DNA from: Euclidia mi
Taxonomy: Eukaryota > Arthropoda > Insecta > Lepidoptera > Erebidae
Assembly: GCA_944739405.2 (NCBI GenBank)
Contig: OX123182.2
Coordinates: forward strand, 15,883,326-15,947,325
Length of the DNA stretch: 64,000 nt
Direction of reading: 5' to 3'
This document shows, piece by piece, positions 42,604-56,335 of this stretch; within the stretch, counting starts at the first letter, position 1, and the number at the start of each line of letters is the position of its first letter. The translations under genes and the position numbers were made by a program. The notes under the pieces were generated by a model. It did not search any database and was not told the origin of the DNA. It worked only from the letters and a program-made list of their open reading frames with translations.

Positions 42604-43045
42604 ACCAGGCTGTATCTCATAAACCATGATAGCTAGAAAGCTGAAATTTTCACAAATTATGTATTTCGGTTGCCGCTATAACAACAAATACAAAAAATAA
42701 AAAAATTAAAATATTAAGGGGGGGTCCCATACAAAAAACGTGTATTTTTTCGTATTTTTTGCTCAAAATTACTAACTGTAACAGGTAGACGCTTTAAATT
42801 TTCACAGAATATGTAGTTGTATATTACCTTTCAAAATAAATAATTAAATTTAAAAAAAGTAAATAATAAAGGGGGGCTCCCATACAACAAACGTAATTTT
42901 TAAGCAATTTGTTACTCGATCTTAATAAACAGGTAAAAACTTATAAAGTATTTAAATATACATACAACGAACGTGATTTTCTTTTATAGATGATGGTACG
43001 GAACCCTTCCTGCGCGAGTCCGACTCGCACTTGCTCAATTTTTTA
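42490..43045. mobile_element. Fold-back type repeat with CTGT microsatellite
   Basis: GGGTTCCGTACC at 42498-42509 is inverted as GGTACGGAACCC at 42995-43006, and the right side ends CGAGTCCGACTCGCACTTG. Between them lie a (CTGT) run at 42547-42603 (about 14 units) and two diverged copies of a GGGGGGxxCCCATACAA block (near 42717 and 42871). I recognise this as a repeat type widespread in insect genomes. No transposase is seen and no target duplication was established. Confidence 0.6.
42547..42603. repeat. (CTGT)n microsatellite
   Basis: About 14 uninterrupted CTGT units inside the fold-back repeat. Confidence 0.95.
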
Positions 43046-45202
43046 TCAAAAAGTCCTACTATTAAACTACCAGTTTTGGAAATAACTTCTTAAGATATGG
43101 AAAATCGTCTGCAAAACAGCCTTAACAACAGATTAACTGAAAAAAGCCACCATAATTCCAAGCATCACTTGATTTACTGTTAACATTAACATTTGGAAAT
43201 CATTTGCTGCCACTGAACAATACAGCACAGGGTGCAAAATAAAAAGAGCTTTAACAGGGTGTGAATAAAGGCCATTTATCCCTGCGAACTAGTAGGAACT
43301 TGGCTCGACTTGGCTAGGTGCCAGATTGCCCGGGACCTGCGGATGTGTTACATAAGTGTTACAAAGGCTTTCGTAACTTTACTGAACACCGGGAACATTA
43401 TTTGATAACAAACGGCTTAACTCCAATAATTTATTTGGGAACATTAAAATGGCCGCGTCGATGCAGGAATTGAAATGAGCTTCATCAATCACGGAGGCGT
43501 TATGTGGCTTGCGATTTGAACCCATAATAATATTTACATATTGGTTCACAATCAAGAAATTACCAACTGTAATAGAAAGAAAGTGGCGATACTTTGTATA
43601 TTTTCTGACAAAGGTTTACGCTCCATCATTCAACATCAGTTTTTTTAACATCCAAGCTTCACCCCAGATGTGATTCATGACTTCGCTTTTGAATCCTGGG
43701 TTAGCTTCTGGAAGATGACAGTAAGTGAAATAGTTTCAAAGCAAAACTTAAGAAAAATGTCATAAAAAGTGTAATAAAATTAATATTCTTTCAACTAATA
43801 TATTATTTGAGTGCCAGCAGCTGTAAACTCATGCAATGACACGTAAAACTATATTGTCAGATCCTGTTGACTTCTTTATAGTTTTAGTTAGAGTTATTAA
43901 AAGTGTCTATTGTTAGGTTTATCGTATATTTGTTCACTGTTAATAAAATTGTGGTATTGTTCTGTCGGTACACGTGATGATGATTCTGAATGTTGTGTAA
44001 ATAAAATAGGTAATAGGTTTATCCCCTGACATATAGCATGAAATGGTAGCAGTATGGTGGTGATATCAAAGCCATAAAAATGCGTTCCGCCACGCTAAAT
44101 AAAGGACAAATGACAGAGCAGTTTGTACACACGGCAATAGGGCAAGCTAAACACTTTGACCTTTGTATCGTTCTTATGGCATACGAAATAAGCATCAAAA
44201 TCGTGTCGCTGTGCGAACAAGCTTTAACACAACTCAACAACAGCAATATACCTACTCAAAACTCGGTTAACTTACGTAAATCGCAGTTCACACACTTATC
44301 AAACACGGCACTCATTTTATCAGAACTAAATAAAAAATGTTGATAAGTGTTATTAATAAAGTAGTCAAATCACAATCTGTGTGTCGAAGGTCAAGTACTG
44401 ATAGTGTTATCGTAAACCTTGCCATGTAGCGTAGTTCGATGCCCAGTTGAACAAGTGACGGAGGTGGCCGAAAACATTGATAAAATGTACTTAGATACAG
44501 TACTCGCCAATCTTTATGGCCGCTCTGAATGTAGCCATCGGTACGAACTTGCGCATGGTACAGTCGGGTGGACATGTCATAACCAAGAAAATATATTTGT
44601 AATTATTGAAAATTAAAATCTTCAGTTACGTTATTAGATTAGCTAGGTATATTATATTGTTTAATTACATATTCAATCAAATTCGAGTAATGTAAATTCA
44701 GTTAGGTGAAGGGACTTTTAAGCCTAGACTTCTTTCCTTCTTCATAAACGTTACTACGTCATACACTATTTTTCGTGTTTGGCGACGTAAAACATTAAAA
44801 CGACCGCAAGGCATGATCAATGACAATGGTAACTATATCAGTACAAATAACAACAAGAAACAACGATAGCAATGAGAAACAATAAAGAAGTACCACTACG
44901 AAACTATTTTAAACGCGACGATACTGTCAGAGCTCAGCGATTATGTGAGTCGTGTACGAACGTAGCACACTCACACTAACGCGCGGGAGGCGAGGACGCT
45001 AGCGGGTGGAAGGCAGCGCGCGCGGGCGTGCCCTGCCTCCACGCCCCGCGTACGTCCCGCTGATACCTGATTTTGTGTTCTGCGCAACGCAATGCGGCTA
45101 TGTTCGGAGCGGCCATAAAGTTTGGCGAGTACTGTACTCTCTTTCCGTACGTCAAGACAGTGTCAAATGATTCGGGTTTTATCACAGATTCTATTTTTGA
45201 CA
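43046..45202. other. Intergenic DNA with a CpG-rich patch
   Basis: No gene recognised. The segment 44965-45065 is strikingly GC- and CpG-rich (GCGCGCGCGGGCG words) compared with the AT-rich surroundings. It could be a promoter or a non-coding first exon, but no transcript evidence can be read from sequence. Confidence 0.4.
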
Positions 45203-45461
45203 ACCAGTTGGCGCAGCGGAAGTGTAAGCGACCCCTACGCCGAAGGTCGCGGGTTCGACCGCTCAAGTCAAACATTTGTGTGCATGAACATGGATGTTTG
45301 TCTTGGTGTTTCTATGTATAATATGTATGTATTTACAAAAAAAGTATGTAGTATGATATATGTATGTTTATCCATTATCTAGTACCAATAACACAAGCTC
45401 TGCTTAGCTTGGGACTAGATGGTGATGTGTGTATGTGGTAGAATATTATTATTATTATATT
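45203..45461 (+). mobile_element. tRNA-derived SINE
   Basis: A tRNA-like head (box A-like TTGGCGCAGCGGAAGTG, box B GGGTTCGACC near 45251) is followed by a body with ATGTATGT words. It ends in an ATTATTATTATTATATT tail at 45445-45461. It is not a functional tRNA gene because the cloverleaf is incomplete. Confidence 0.7.
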
Positions 45462-48400
45462 ATTTACTAAAATGGGAATATATTTTTATGAATGTGATGT
45501 TCAATGTCTGTTGAGCTTAATGTATGAAGGCTTTTAATTAACAACATTAAATTTTGATACTAAAACTTGATCGATTGGTAGATGTCAGATAAAATTAAAT
45601 GTAAGGATATATTATGTTGCTAGATGTTCATATATTAATATGTACTGATATGTAGGCTACTTTTTGTGGACAAATTTTCATCGGCTCAATTCAGGTGTAA
45701 TATTAATTACAAATACCTACTGTAATATGTTCTAGTCACACTGAAGACCACATTTTTAATAAGCCATTATAGTGAACTGTATGACTGAACGATTACAATT
45801 TACACATCTTATCAAAATGACTTCGAACCCGCATACACGTCACAGTTCTTGCCTTTTCTCAGATAATGAAAAATAAACATTGTTTTTCCTGCTGCCCGGG
45901 CTTTTCACGCCATCCCACTTTCATTACGCGTATTTTTAGAAAAACCTTTTTCTAGAGAACCTTTCAATTACGCTTTGAAAAATCATAATCGACGTTCTTC
46001 GTCAGAAATTAAGTTATCTTTACTCTGTTAAAAGCACAAATGAGAAGCTATTTTATAAATTTTCATCTATTTTCAGCTTATAGCCCGCTGTAAGTAAGAA
46101 GTCTCATGTAAGATTTAAATAATGATGTTATACCAAAAATAGGATTGACCAGATTACTGATCAAGTTTAGAATTAACCGTAAACTGGCAACTGGTTTGCA
46201 TTTTTATTCAATTTTTCGGATTTATTAAATTTTAAATTGACACCGATTCAATAGCAATGCATGGTAAAAATCCGAACCTGTAGTCTGATATCGTTTACAA
46301 AGTTGGGCGGAATTGGGAGTTTTAAAATAAGATTTATAACTGTAATGATAATAAAATACTAATTTCTCTCTTCAAGTTCACAAAATATATTATATCTAGG
46401 AGATCCATTCCCAATTTACTGATTAAAATATATCTTTTTTTTAATTTAATGTATCCCACGTCTAAAGCTATCACGCACACATTGACAAGTCATCGGGGGT
46501 AAAGGTTATCGGTTAAGAATTAGTCACACAGCATTTTGTGGAACATTTGCATAAATAATAATTGTTATTAAATTCGCACTATTTTAACGCGATAAGGCTG
46601 ATAACGCGTCTGTAGTACATTCTAGACGAAGATAAAATAATTTTTGACCTCTGTTAGACAATCTCCTGAAAACATTGCAGATACAAGTCAGTGTAGTACT
46701 CATTAGACGCATCATTTGTGGCAGATAGTAAGCTGATATTATTGCAAGCATGTTTGACACGTGCACTTATTTGGTTCGTGTGTATTTTAAGTCAACTCCT
46801 AGACTGTTTAGATTCATACTGACAATGTTAACTTGGTGGCTGCTGACGAGCCACAAAATGTAAGCGGTAAAAACCGCGAAGGAGGAAACTAGTTAATATA
46901 ATTCGAGTATAATGTGCGAATATAATATCTATAACATATCAGTTAATTTAACGGGAAATTTTATATTTTAACTAATAACATTTAACTAAAATCTAAACAT
47001 GAGGTAAACTAATAATTAAAATCTGGAATAATTCGCCAAATTGATTGGTAGATAAGAAATATAGCCTTGTAGCAATTATCTTATCTTTGTTGCGTAATAT
47101 GCTAAACAAATATTTCCTATTGAAATATATTAGATACTATTTCATATTTGACTATGCCTTTATTTTGCCACAATTTAGTTTTACTTATATGTAGTTCACC
47201 ACAGATCATTAACCTCATGCAGCACTTTATACTTCGTCACAAACAATTTGTCTAGCACATTTCGCCACAAATCATCTGCCTAGTGCGATTGAACAGAACA
47301 GTGAACGTATTGATTCGATTGAGTCATAAAGTGCGATATTACTTCATCTTATGTAAGGCACATCCTTCCTGATAAACTCTGCACGTTGCTGAGACGTCAC
47401 AACACACTACGCACATCACTTCCATATGCTTGTAAACACGTAGGTACATTATAGTATAGATGAGGGAAGATTATAGTGTCTTATTCTTTCCTCGTGTCAA
47501 TGACAAGTCGTTTCGAATAAGTATGCAGCCACCATTACTGCATTTTCGTAGATAAGAGGCGTCTTGAAGACATGCACGTAGTACAAAATCCTCATTTAAA
47601 TAAACACTTTTTAAGCTCTGTCACATAAGACATAATAAACATTTTGGTAATTTGTTTGTCGGCATCGAACCTACAATATTCAACTGTGTGTAAATGGCAA
47701 ATGATTAAAACGAGTGCCATCCAGTAAAAAATATACCAACATAGAAGCTTACTCTAATTTAACTCCACGCTATCACTACTGTTTGTAAAATGTAATATTA
47801 ATTACAAATACACAATATCAATTAAATACTGATCAACAGAAATAAAATATGTGAACACGACTATGCACCGAGTAATGAGTCATTATGTGATAATGAGTTA
47901 ATAAAGGTCATCGTATTCCGCTGAGTTATTACAAGATTATGAAATAAATAAATATTATTCATGCAAGTATGGCGTAAAACTTAATTATTTAATTTAATGA
48001 ATAATGAATTTTGTAGAAAACTTAACTAAAATTGATGTAACCGATTCAGTGTGTATGTACTATGTACCGTAGTTTTGAAGCTTCGGCATTTCGGTGCTGT
48101 TCTGGTGTAGAACCTAATCAAATGATCCATGTAAATGACCACGAAAGTTTAAAAATTCTTAGTAAATATCTTTCAACAGCTATAAATGGCACAGTTATTA
48201 ATGTAGAAATAGTTAGACATGAACTAAACTACTCAAAACTCAATGATGATTGAAGCAAGATTAAAGTAAATTCTTAGAACGTAGAATCTCATTACTGTAA
48301 TGTCATTCGGTAGCAAAAACCATTACTGACTGAATATACAACCGATTGTTAGAAGAAATGAGTTTATGTGAATCACCTGTTTGAATGTCCAGATGCACCT

Positions 48401-49260
48401 AACATACAATCTTAATGGGAAAACTAACATAAAGGTATAATACCAAGCCATTGCTAAAGTGTTTGATAGAAAGAAAGAAACCTTTATCGTTATATAGCTT
48501 AAGACCATGCTAGAGGCAAATGGTAAAATTAAAAGTATAACAAACTAGTAACAAGGAAATAACCTAATATAATAACTGCAATAGTGGGCAAGTATGGAAA
48601 AGTAAGTAGGTACCTACTTAAATAAATATAAAGACTTTTTTAATATCAGCTAAAAAACAACAGCTAACAATACAATTCTATAGAACATCGTAGCAGGAGA
48701 CAACAGATACAAAATCAATGTAAAATTGATATTACTTGATACTATTCAACGTTTAAAGATTGATAATGCAAATTTCTAAAAACGTTTACCCATGTTTTTG
48801 TAAAATAACGTGATTGAGAACCGTTACATAAATAAGTAAACTTACTACTTAAAGTTTGAGAATATTTATGAATTTGACAATACTATAGTTAGTGTTACAG
48901 AATTTGGCTTGACTTCTCAAAGATCTTAAAAACGGCATTTTAGGTATATGGTGTAAACTACAACCTAACTATATGTAATGATGGAGTGTAAATGGTTCTA
49001 AAACAAATGAAACAGAAGCCGATGTAAATAAAAACAAGACGCACCTTTGTTTGTGTCATTTTGGCACTCTCTCCGAATGTCACGCGCTTGCCAAAATTCA
49101 ATACTTCCAATGTACAGAACCACATTTCACATATTTATAATAAGGCAGTAAAATGTACACACATTTCAGTCACTATTTCACCAAGCACTTTTGGAGTTAG
49201 TAGTGTCAGTTTTATTGTTCACTTTGGTATGGCACTTCACAGGGTTGGTTGAAGAGGGTG
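45462..49260. other. Long gene-poor AT-rich stretch
   Basis: No exon, RNA gene or complete element recognised. A short 29-bp-unit minisatellite-like array lies at 47195-47290 (TTCGYCACAAA...CTAG.GCA units, about three copies). Other open frames are short and lack recognisable features. Confidence 0.5.
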
Positions 49261-52200
49261 TTTGAGTCCAAAAATGTTTAGATGAGCGAGCTCTCGTCGG
49301 GCGTCCGTCACCGAACTAGCGCGTGCGCACTTGCGAAGTGACCGGCGATGCGCGCGCGCTCCCGACCGCTCATTATTTAATAGCCAGATAAAAGATTATC
49401 TATTGAGGCGTCCTCGGTCAATACGACATTAAATTAACGTATTTATCGCGGAACACCGCCGGGTAACATGACCAAGGAGGTCATCAAATAGTTAGACATT
49501 GTACTGGATGTACGGTCGTTGAAGAATGAGAACACGAACGTCAGAAATTTATCAGGAATATATTAGTTTAAAAGACGTGAAGCTTGATAAATTAGCTTTG
49601 ATTGTGCTATTCTTATCGGCCACGTGTAAAATAACAATACACTTAAAAATGTAACAACGATGCTGTAAAGACAAATTATAAGTTTAAGAAAACAGCTCAA
49701 GAAGAACCTAAGAAAGCGCTTTTAAGCCAACTTCGCACTTTATGCACTGTGCCGAGCAAGTGTCCGTTACAAATAATTAAACTATAAGCCGTGAACACAA
49801 CATAGCGTATCGACAGTCAGAACGAAACTGACAGGGATTTATCTAAAGGTCCGGCGGCACACATATTCGAGATAAATGTCGCTAACAGAGATAACATAAA
49901 GACACCAGAAATTAGAGCTTGTAATAATAATGTATCGATAGGTAATCACATAAGTGTTTGTTGAATCTCGACGATTCTCAGAAAAAATACTTGGTAATCC
50001 GACTATTAGGTAAGACTTATATTAAAAAAATCTAGGTATCTTTCCACAAATATACAGAGACTGGCTGACTAATATCGAGAGCCTTAAATTTTGAAACTAG
50101 AAATATGAAATTTGGAGTGGCATTCTTTTATGATGTACCTACTATGGCACCCACAAGGGAAAGATTTTATTATACCCCAAGAGTGTAACGATAACAGATG
50201 ATGCAAATTCATTGCAACGAAAAAACAATTCAGATACTAAGCGTAACCCTTAGCAACAGCTAGCTGAGAATTATATAACTGCAAAGTATTGTATTCAAAC
50301 AGAAACAAATGGAAGTAATATATAACGTAGATAAAAATATTTTTTATAAAGTTTCTAAAAATAAAACAAACAATACATTTGCTCTTCAGCTAATTACCTG
50401 CATTTTACACGGTACATAAACTTTCCACACTAATGGATAGTATAGAAAAAAAACCCTGCGTTGTTTACAAAAGATAACTACAGTTTAATCTGTTATTTTG
50501 AATCGTATGTTCTAGGAATCGTCGGCCACGAGGTATTCGCCACGGCGCATTATATAAGTAGACACGAGTTTCGTTCAGGCGTTAAGATAGTGGTATTTAA
50601 ATGCAATTATATATTATTAATTAGATGCAGTTATGTACGGGTCACTTCAAATTATATGACCGGTCGGAGGGCAACATTTTACGCATGTTTTTTTTACTCA
50701 TCAAAACAGATGCTGTAAAGGACTAGAATAATACTATTGCGAAATACGCTAATAATTATTGTAATTCTAATTATAACACCAATGTCATTGTTGATGATGT
50801 ATCTAAGCATGTGTAAGATATCAAACTTGAAGCTTTGTCATTTTCAGCCTTACCGTGAGACCATAATTATTTAAAACGTAATTTGTACGAAGTCTTCATT
50901 TTAAAACGTTAATTTTATCTATAGGACTAATAATGAAGTCAATATTTCATAAATGAGGTGATACTTAACGATACGGCTATTAACCGATACGATTGATAAA
51001 CAAATCTACTCGTAGATAAGGAAATCAGATCAACGTTCTTTTTCATTCATGTTTTAAGTGACGATATTGAAGAAATCTGAAACGTTAAGGTCGATCGACA
51101 GATTGTGATAGCAATTCCCAATGTGATTAAATTTGTCATTTCGATTCAGAATTTCCATTAATCTATATCTAATATCATTATTTTGTGACATATAATTCAT
51201 TACTGACTGATTGACAGACAGCGCATAGCCGAAGCTACTGGTGGTAAGTTAAAATTCTGTATGAATGGTAGTGTAGGGGAACATTAGGAGAAGATTTTTG
51301 ACAATTTTGCTTCCAAGGAAGGAAAAACGCGGGCAAAACTTATATAATTCTACTGACACATATAATAATTCTTCAAGAACACACGAAGTTGATGTCTTGC
51401 CGATCGATTCGAATATATTCGTTTAACAAAAACTTTAGATATAATCAAATACGAGTGTACCTATTATTAATATTGGCACTTTATTATTTGACTTTTAAGT
51501 CCGCAGACCAAAGTGAAATATTTAATATTTTCTGTAATATAAGTTGACATAGTTTCAGTGATAACTACAAACATACCGATAGCGTTATCCACACAGGTCA
51601 TTACTTTGAGGAAATTCGTGCTCATATATTTGAGTCTTGTTAGTCTTTATGAAACCTACAGGAGCTGTATAATTTTATATCATTATTTTAAAGATATTCA
51701 TTATACATATATCATTAGATGCAAAAACCCTAACGTTTTTTATTTAAGTACAACTAAACCAGTTTTGAAGGTTATTGAAATTAAAGTTTTGTAATGAGGG
51801 TCCATAAAAGCCAAATCTTTAATAGATTAATTTATGTGAAGCCTACGCTTTTTCTGAAAAATACAATAAAAAAAATTGATAATTAATCTTCGTAGCTGCA
51901 TAACACAACTTCTATTTGAATTTAGATCTTTATTTTAGTAAATACAATGAAGCCCGAATATTTGCAAAGATTCTACGTAGTAATTAAGAAGTTAGACGAT
52001 AAACAATAAAATAAATTAAAGTACGTCATGAACTTAAGTAGTTCGCAAAGTTGTAAAACTTGCGGTGAAATTGTAGACGTTCATTAGATTTTAGTATTCG
52101 GTTGATTGTGTATGATAATACGAACGGAATATTAAAGAAACAATCAAGTTATTTTAAAGACTACCTATTTAACTATTTTCATGTCTCAAGGGGTCCTTAG
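49261..52200. other. Gene-poor stretch with a CpG-rich patch and Helitron-like scraps
   Basis: The segment 49285-49370 is CpG-rich (GCGCGTGCGCAC, GATGCGCGCGCGC) and could be a promoter, but nothing shows its direction. Fragments 50060-50170 and 51195-51310 resemble the 5' part of the Helitron families seen elsewhere (GACTGGCTGACTAAT; TGACTGATTGACAGACAGCG). No gene recognised. Confidence 0.4.
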
Positions 52201-52240
52201 AGAATTAAACAACTGATACAACAAGAAGATGTAGTGACCT

Positions 52241-52560
52241 GTGACAAGCATCGAGAAAGGCATGTTAAGATGGTTTGGGCACATGGAGAGGATGGATGAC
52301 GAAAGACTGACAAACAAGATATATAAGGCAAGTGTGAATGGGACAGAACGAATGGGAAGACCTAGGCGGACGTTCTCTGGCCAGATTGGAGACATCCTAA
52401 AAAAAGGACAGGCCAGAAGTACCCTAAACAGAAGAGCATGCATGAGAAACTTGATGGGAGTGAATGAAGCAAGAGAGGTATGTCAGGATCGTTGCAAATG
52501 GCGTTCCGTAGTCTCTGCCTACCCCTCCAGGAAACAGGCGTGAGTCTATGTATGTATGAA
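52241..52560 (+). pseudogene. 3' end of a LINE reverse transcriptase ORF
   Basis: The frame 52241-52543 reads LRWFGHMERMDDERL, then MGRPRRTF, the conserved region beyond the RT palm in many insect LINE ORFs. It ends at TGA and is followed by a TATGTATG-like tail near 52545-52560. The frame is open for 100 codons but lacks everything upstream, so it is a 5'-truncated insertion. Confidence 0.65.
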
Positions 52561-53496
52561 TGTATACAAACAAACAACATTTTCAGCGTTGATGGCACTA
52601 ATTATAAACTTTTGTCTTATGAAAGCCTCACCCACACACCGTAGGAAATCAATAATTACGCACAATTCTACAAAAATAAACAAACATACATATCTAGTAT
52701 CAACGTCACTTTGACTTCTAGGGTGCACACAGTCAGGAAAACATAGCACATTGCATGATGCATCGTCACAGAAAGGATAAATGGACATGACATTTGTACA
52801 AGCTTCATCCTCCTGCTGCATATTATTGTAAGACCATTTTTGAACTTCTGGAATTAATTCGGCTTCGGAGACTTCCTATCCGTATCCGTATTCCCGTAAG
52901 GGTCCCGTAGTTCAGGTATCCACAAAACATACCCTTTATCTTCACCTATCCAAATATCACTATCACTTTTTCATTTACCAAAAATAACTTTGTTTTCCAT
53001 AGTGTTTGTATAAACGACAAAGTTATATTTGCGGTTGATTACAATTAACTTAAATTTAAAATAGCTATGAGCACTTTTTGATAGGCAAGTTATTATAGGC
53101 ATATTTGTTTATAAATTATATTATATAAAAAAATACGTCTCATCTGGTTATCAGATCGGTGAAGGTCGATGTTCCACGTCTCCTCTACTATAAGATTGGG
53201 AGTTATATATTGTGGGGACATTGGAAAACGGTGTACTCCTATAATATAGAAGCAAAACCTTAACTGACGTAATCTGGGTAATACACCTACGCCAACTCCG
53301 CCAAGGATGAAAATCAGTCGAGTTTACGAAATGGTGATAGCTATATTGATAACGTTTTCGTTCAAATCTAATCAGATACATCCAAAAACGTTGAAGGAGA
53401 AATTTTAAAACGTAAACGTGATAAACACCCAAATCGCCATCCGTGCGATATCAAAACAAAGCTTTCCATTCTTGTCAATTACGAGTATATAACAGA
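52561..53496. other. Intergenic DNA, nothing recognised
   Basis: AT-rich sequence without a recognisable gene, RNA or element. Confidence 0.4.
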
Positions 53497-53709
53497 CTAG
53501 CCGTTTCCCGCGTCCTGAGGGAACTACTTCGCGTACCCGAAAAACGCAAATATCTTACGGACCCCTATTTTTCTAAAATAAGATATAGCCTATGTTACTC
53601 GCAGATAATGTAGCTTTCTAATGGTGAAAGAATTTTTAAAATCGGTCCAGTAGTTTTTGAGTTTATCCATTACAAACAAAAATACAAATTTTACCTCTTT
53701 ATAATATTA
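53497..53709 (-). mobile_element. Helitron interrupted near its 5' end
   Basis: On the minus strand it runs from AATATTATAAAGAGG, through AACTACTGGACCGATTTTAAAAATTC, to a GCGGGAAACGGCTAG end followed by T. The typical TCTATACT start is not adjacent: the 207-bp Helitron 53710-53916 sits where it should be, and a TACCTA-like remnant lies beyond it. The host Helitron therefore seems to have been hit by the second one. Confidence 0.6.
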
Positions 53710-53916
53710 CTAGAGGACGCCAGCAGCTACGCCTGCATTTTTTTTAAATTTACCCGTTTAGGCCGTTCCCGTGGCAATTTCGGGAAATCCCTTCTTAGTG
53801 CACCCCTACGGTCCCCAAGGAACATACATGCCAAATTTCAGCTTCCTGCGCCCAATAGTTTCGGCTGTAGCGTGTCTGTCAGTCAGTCAGTAACGCAAGG
53901 ATTTTATATATTAAGA
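53710..53916 (-). mobile_element. Short non-autonomous Helitron (207 bp)
   Basis: On the minus strand it starts TCTTAATATATAAAATCC and ends GTCCTCTAG, with A before and T after. Nearly identical to 24995-25200. Confidence 0.75.
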
Positions 53917-53919
53917 TAG

Positions 53920-55845
53920 GTATGTGTCACTTTTGCCTCTGTTATTAATAACTGCAATCCACGACGCGTGCCGCTAAACAGATGTGACATTACGGCAGGA
54001 GTTAATCAGAGGCAATTTTAACGAATATGATTCAATAGGCACGTGCCGAATAAGCCAACAGCCTTTGTGTAGCCAATTTGTGTGTTTACATTTGGCTACG
54101 TAGATACGACATTTTGTTTTCCTTTTTTGCTTAGGGTATTTTATTTTATTCATTATATTCATCCTGTCGTATCTCAATGCACATTTAATAACAGCAGTAT
54201 GATTAGTGGATGGTAACCATTTAGAGACTATGAATCAGTAGACACGTGCCGAACACGCTAATATACATAAATATTATGCTAGTTTGGATGTGCCTTATGT
54301 ATTTGTTGGTGTTTGGCTTTAGACACCTTAGTGCAAGTGTTTACAAAATGGAACACATGCTTTGCTTTCCAACGTTAGGCTTGGACAAACCATCTGTTCA
54401 GAACAGTGACGGAAAATTTAAGTTCGAATGATTGTTTTTTCTAGAACTTGTCTGAAAGCCGTTGACCCGTAACATACCAGGCTATATAGCTGCCAAGCAT
54501 TAAAAACATGAGCATGTGTTTTTGTAAGTGTTTGTGTTTTGCTATTATTTTACTCTGCGCTAACGTTATAGTACATGTTGTTTGAACAGCCAATTTGTGT
54601 ATTTGCTTTCGGCTTCGTTTCAGTAAACTGGTAATAACGTAAGTAGATAATTTATTTTATTATCTAAATACTTAAACTAACATATGCGTATCACAGAAGT
54701 TATGGCCTTAGTAATGTATTTTATTACGGTGCTGCTAAAACTTTCCAATTCGGAATATACAATATCACTGCCCTATCCGATAGATCGAACCTAGGACTTC
54801 GTGCTTGGAGGCTTGCCAACGAAAATTTTTATCCAACATTGAACCGATAAAATTTGCATAAGCTGTCCTTATACGTACGTCTAAGGCTGTTGAGCACTGA
54901 GCACTTAGAAACAGGTATTGGAAAAGTGCTTAAATATTGAGCTTTCATAATTATAGCTATATAAAAGTCCAATAATAGTGAGCAAATTATAGCAAATAAT
55001 ACATACCTACAGTAGAAAATACTTTCGAAAAGCGATTGCTAACGTGGTTCTTTTTCCTGGGTCTTCGACTCATCATTTTCCTACTATCCAGTTGCATGCA
55101 AAACTCTCGCCCTGGAGTCCTAGGTCTGCTTACTAGTGTAACCAGATTCCACAAAATAGTAGCCACGAGCGAGTAGGTATCTGTACAAATTTGAGAAAGC
55201 CAGACAATAGGCAAAAGCCAGATCCGATGGTTCGGTCAAACATGACTTCCGAATTCTCTTAAGAAATAAATATAAGCAATAAATAATTAGGATAATATAG
55301 CTCGAATAAATATGTCTGCAATGTAGTTGGCCATTTTTCTCGAGTACAGGATTGTTGGACGATATCCAATTTCCTTTAAATTAATAGTGTTTATTTCCGC
55401 CGCCGAGGATTCAATTTCCTATTGTCGTCCTAGACTTTATTAGTATACAAAGCCATTTTCAATTTCTCAATCTCATACAGATGTTACTGGGTTATTAGAA
55501 GAAATATACCAGATGGTTTTACCACAGTATATAAAGACATACAGTAGTTTGACGCCTTTGATCTCTAAGAAAAAGCCGACAACGTCTAGACAAGGGTAAG
55601 GAGGCTAGGGCTGCCACATTTAAACAATACCTACTTATTCAAACACCGTCTATTTATTTTAGAAAATATAACAATTGTTACGCTACATGAATATTATAGT
55701 GTAAATCACTTATTTATTATATGAAAATAATTAACGATGAATAATTATTATAAAACAGTTTGCATTTAGTTTGCACTTGCGGTGACAGCTTTGCATACAA
55801 AGAGTCAGTCAGCACCTATTTCATACCGCAAGTGTCGTAGGAGGC
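53920..55845. other. Intergenic DNA with one LINE-like fragment
   Basis: No gene recognised. Near 55105-55155 a CCTAGGTCTGCTTACTAGTGTAACCAGATT stretch belongs to the same dispersed repeat as 23188-23290 and 27327-27430. Confidence 0.4.
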
Positions 55846-55849
55846 GGTT

Positions 55850-56155
55850 AAGGATATGAAGCATTTTTTCAGATATACTAGGTGGTTATCGTACAAACCT
55901 AGTTAAAATAAAGTGATTGATATAGCGGTCGTTTAATGGATGGGCAACCATGCGATCAGCTTGCAGAGCCTATGTTATCGATATGAAGTATTTTGAAGAT
56001 CTATTTTCGAGCAAACTACGTTAAGGTAAAGCAATAGACATCAAGGTCATTTTATGGATGGGTGACCGAGCTATAAGATTACTGAGAACATGTGTGGGGT
56101 CTGTAAAAGGGGGCCAAAAATATGGTTATTTTTTAGCTAGGACGCGCCGTTACCA
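55850..56155 (+). repeat. Dispersed repeat with two ~120-bp tandem units
   Basis: Two diverged units (about 55850-55975 and 55976-56100) each contain GATATGAAG...CAAAC...TTAA..TAAAG.....GA and GGATGGGYRACC. They are followed by a GGGGGCCAAAAATATGGTTATTTT...GGACGCGCCGTT end. A homologous copy lies in reverse orientation at 63675-63895. Confidence 0.6.
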
Positions 56156-56335
56156 AGATACATATTAATATTTGATAGGTACACTTACCTAATACGAAGG
56201 TACTAGGTTAGGTACTTATTGCATGAAATTAAAATCACGCTTGAATCGAATATTACCTTACAACGCTTACTTTCTTACGTCTGTCATGTTGTTTACGTAC
56301 AGTAATTACTACTTTATTCTGTGACAAGAGGTTAA

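Noticed and set aside
45203..45275. Functional tRNA gene
   Set aside because: A and B boxes are recognisable but the full cloverleaf is not, and a SINE body and tail follow.
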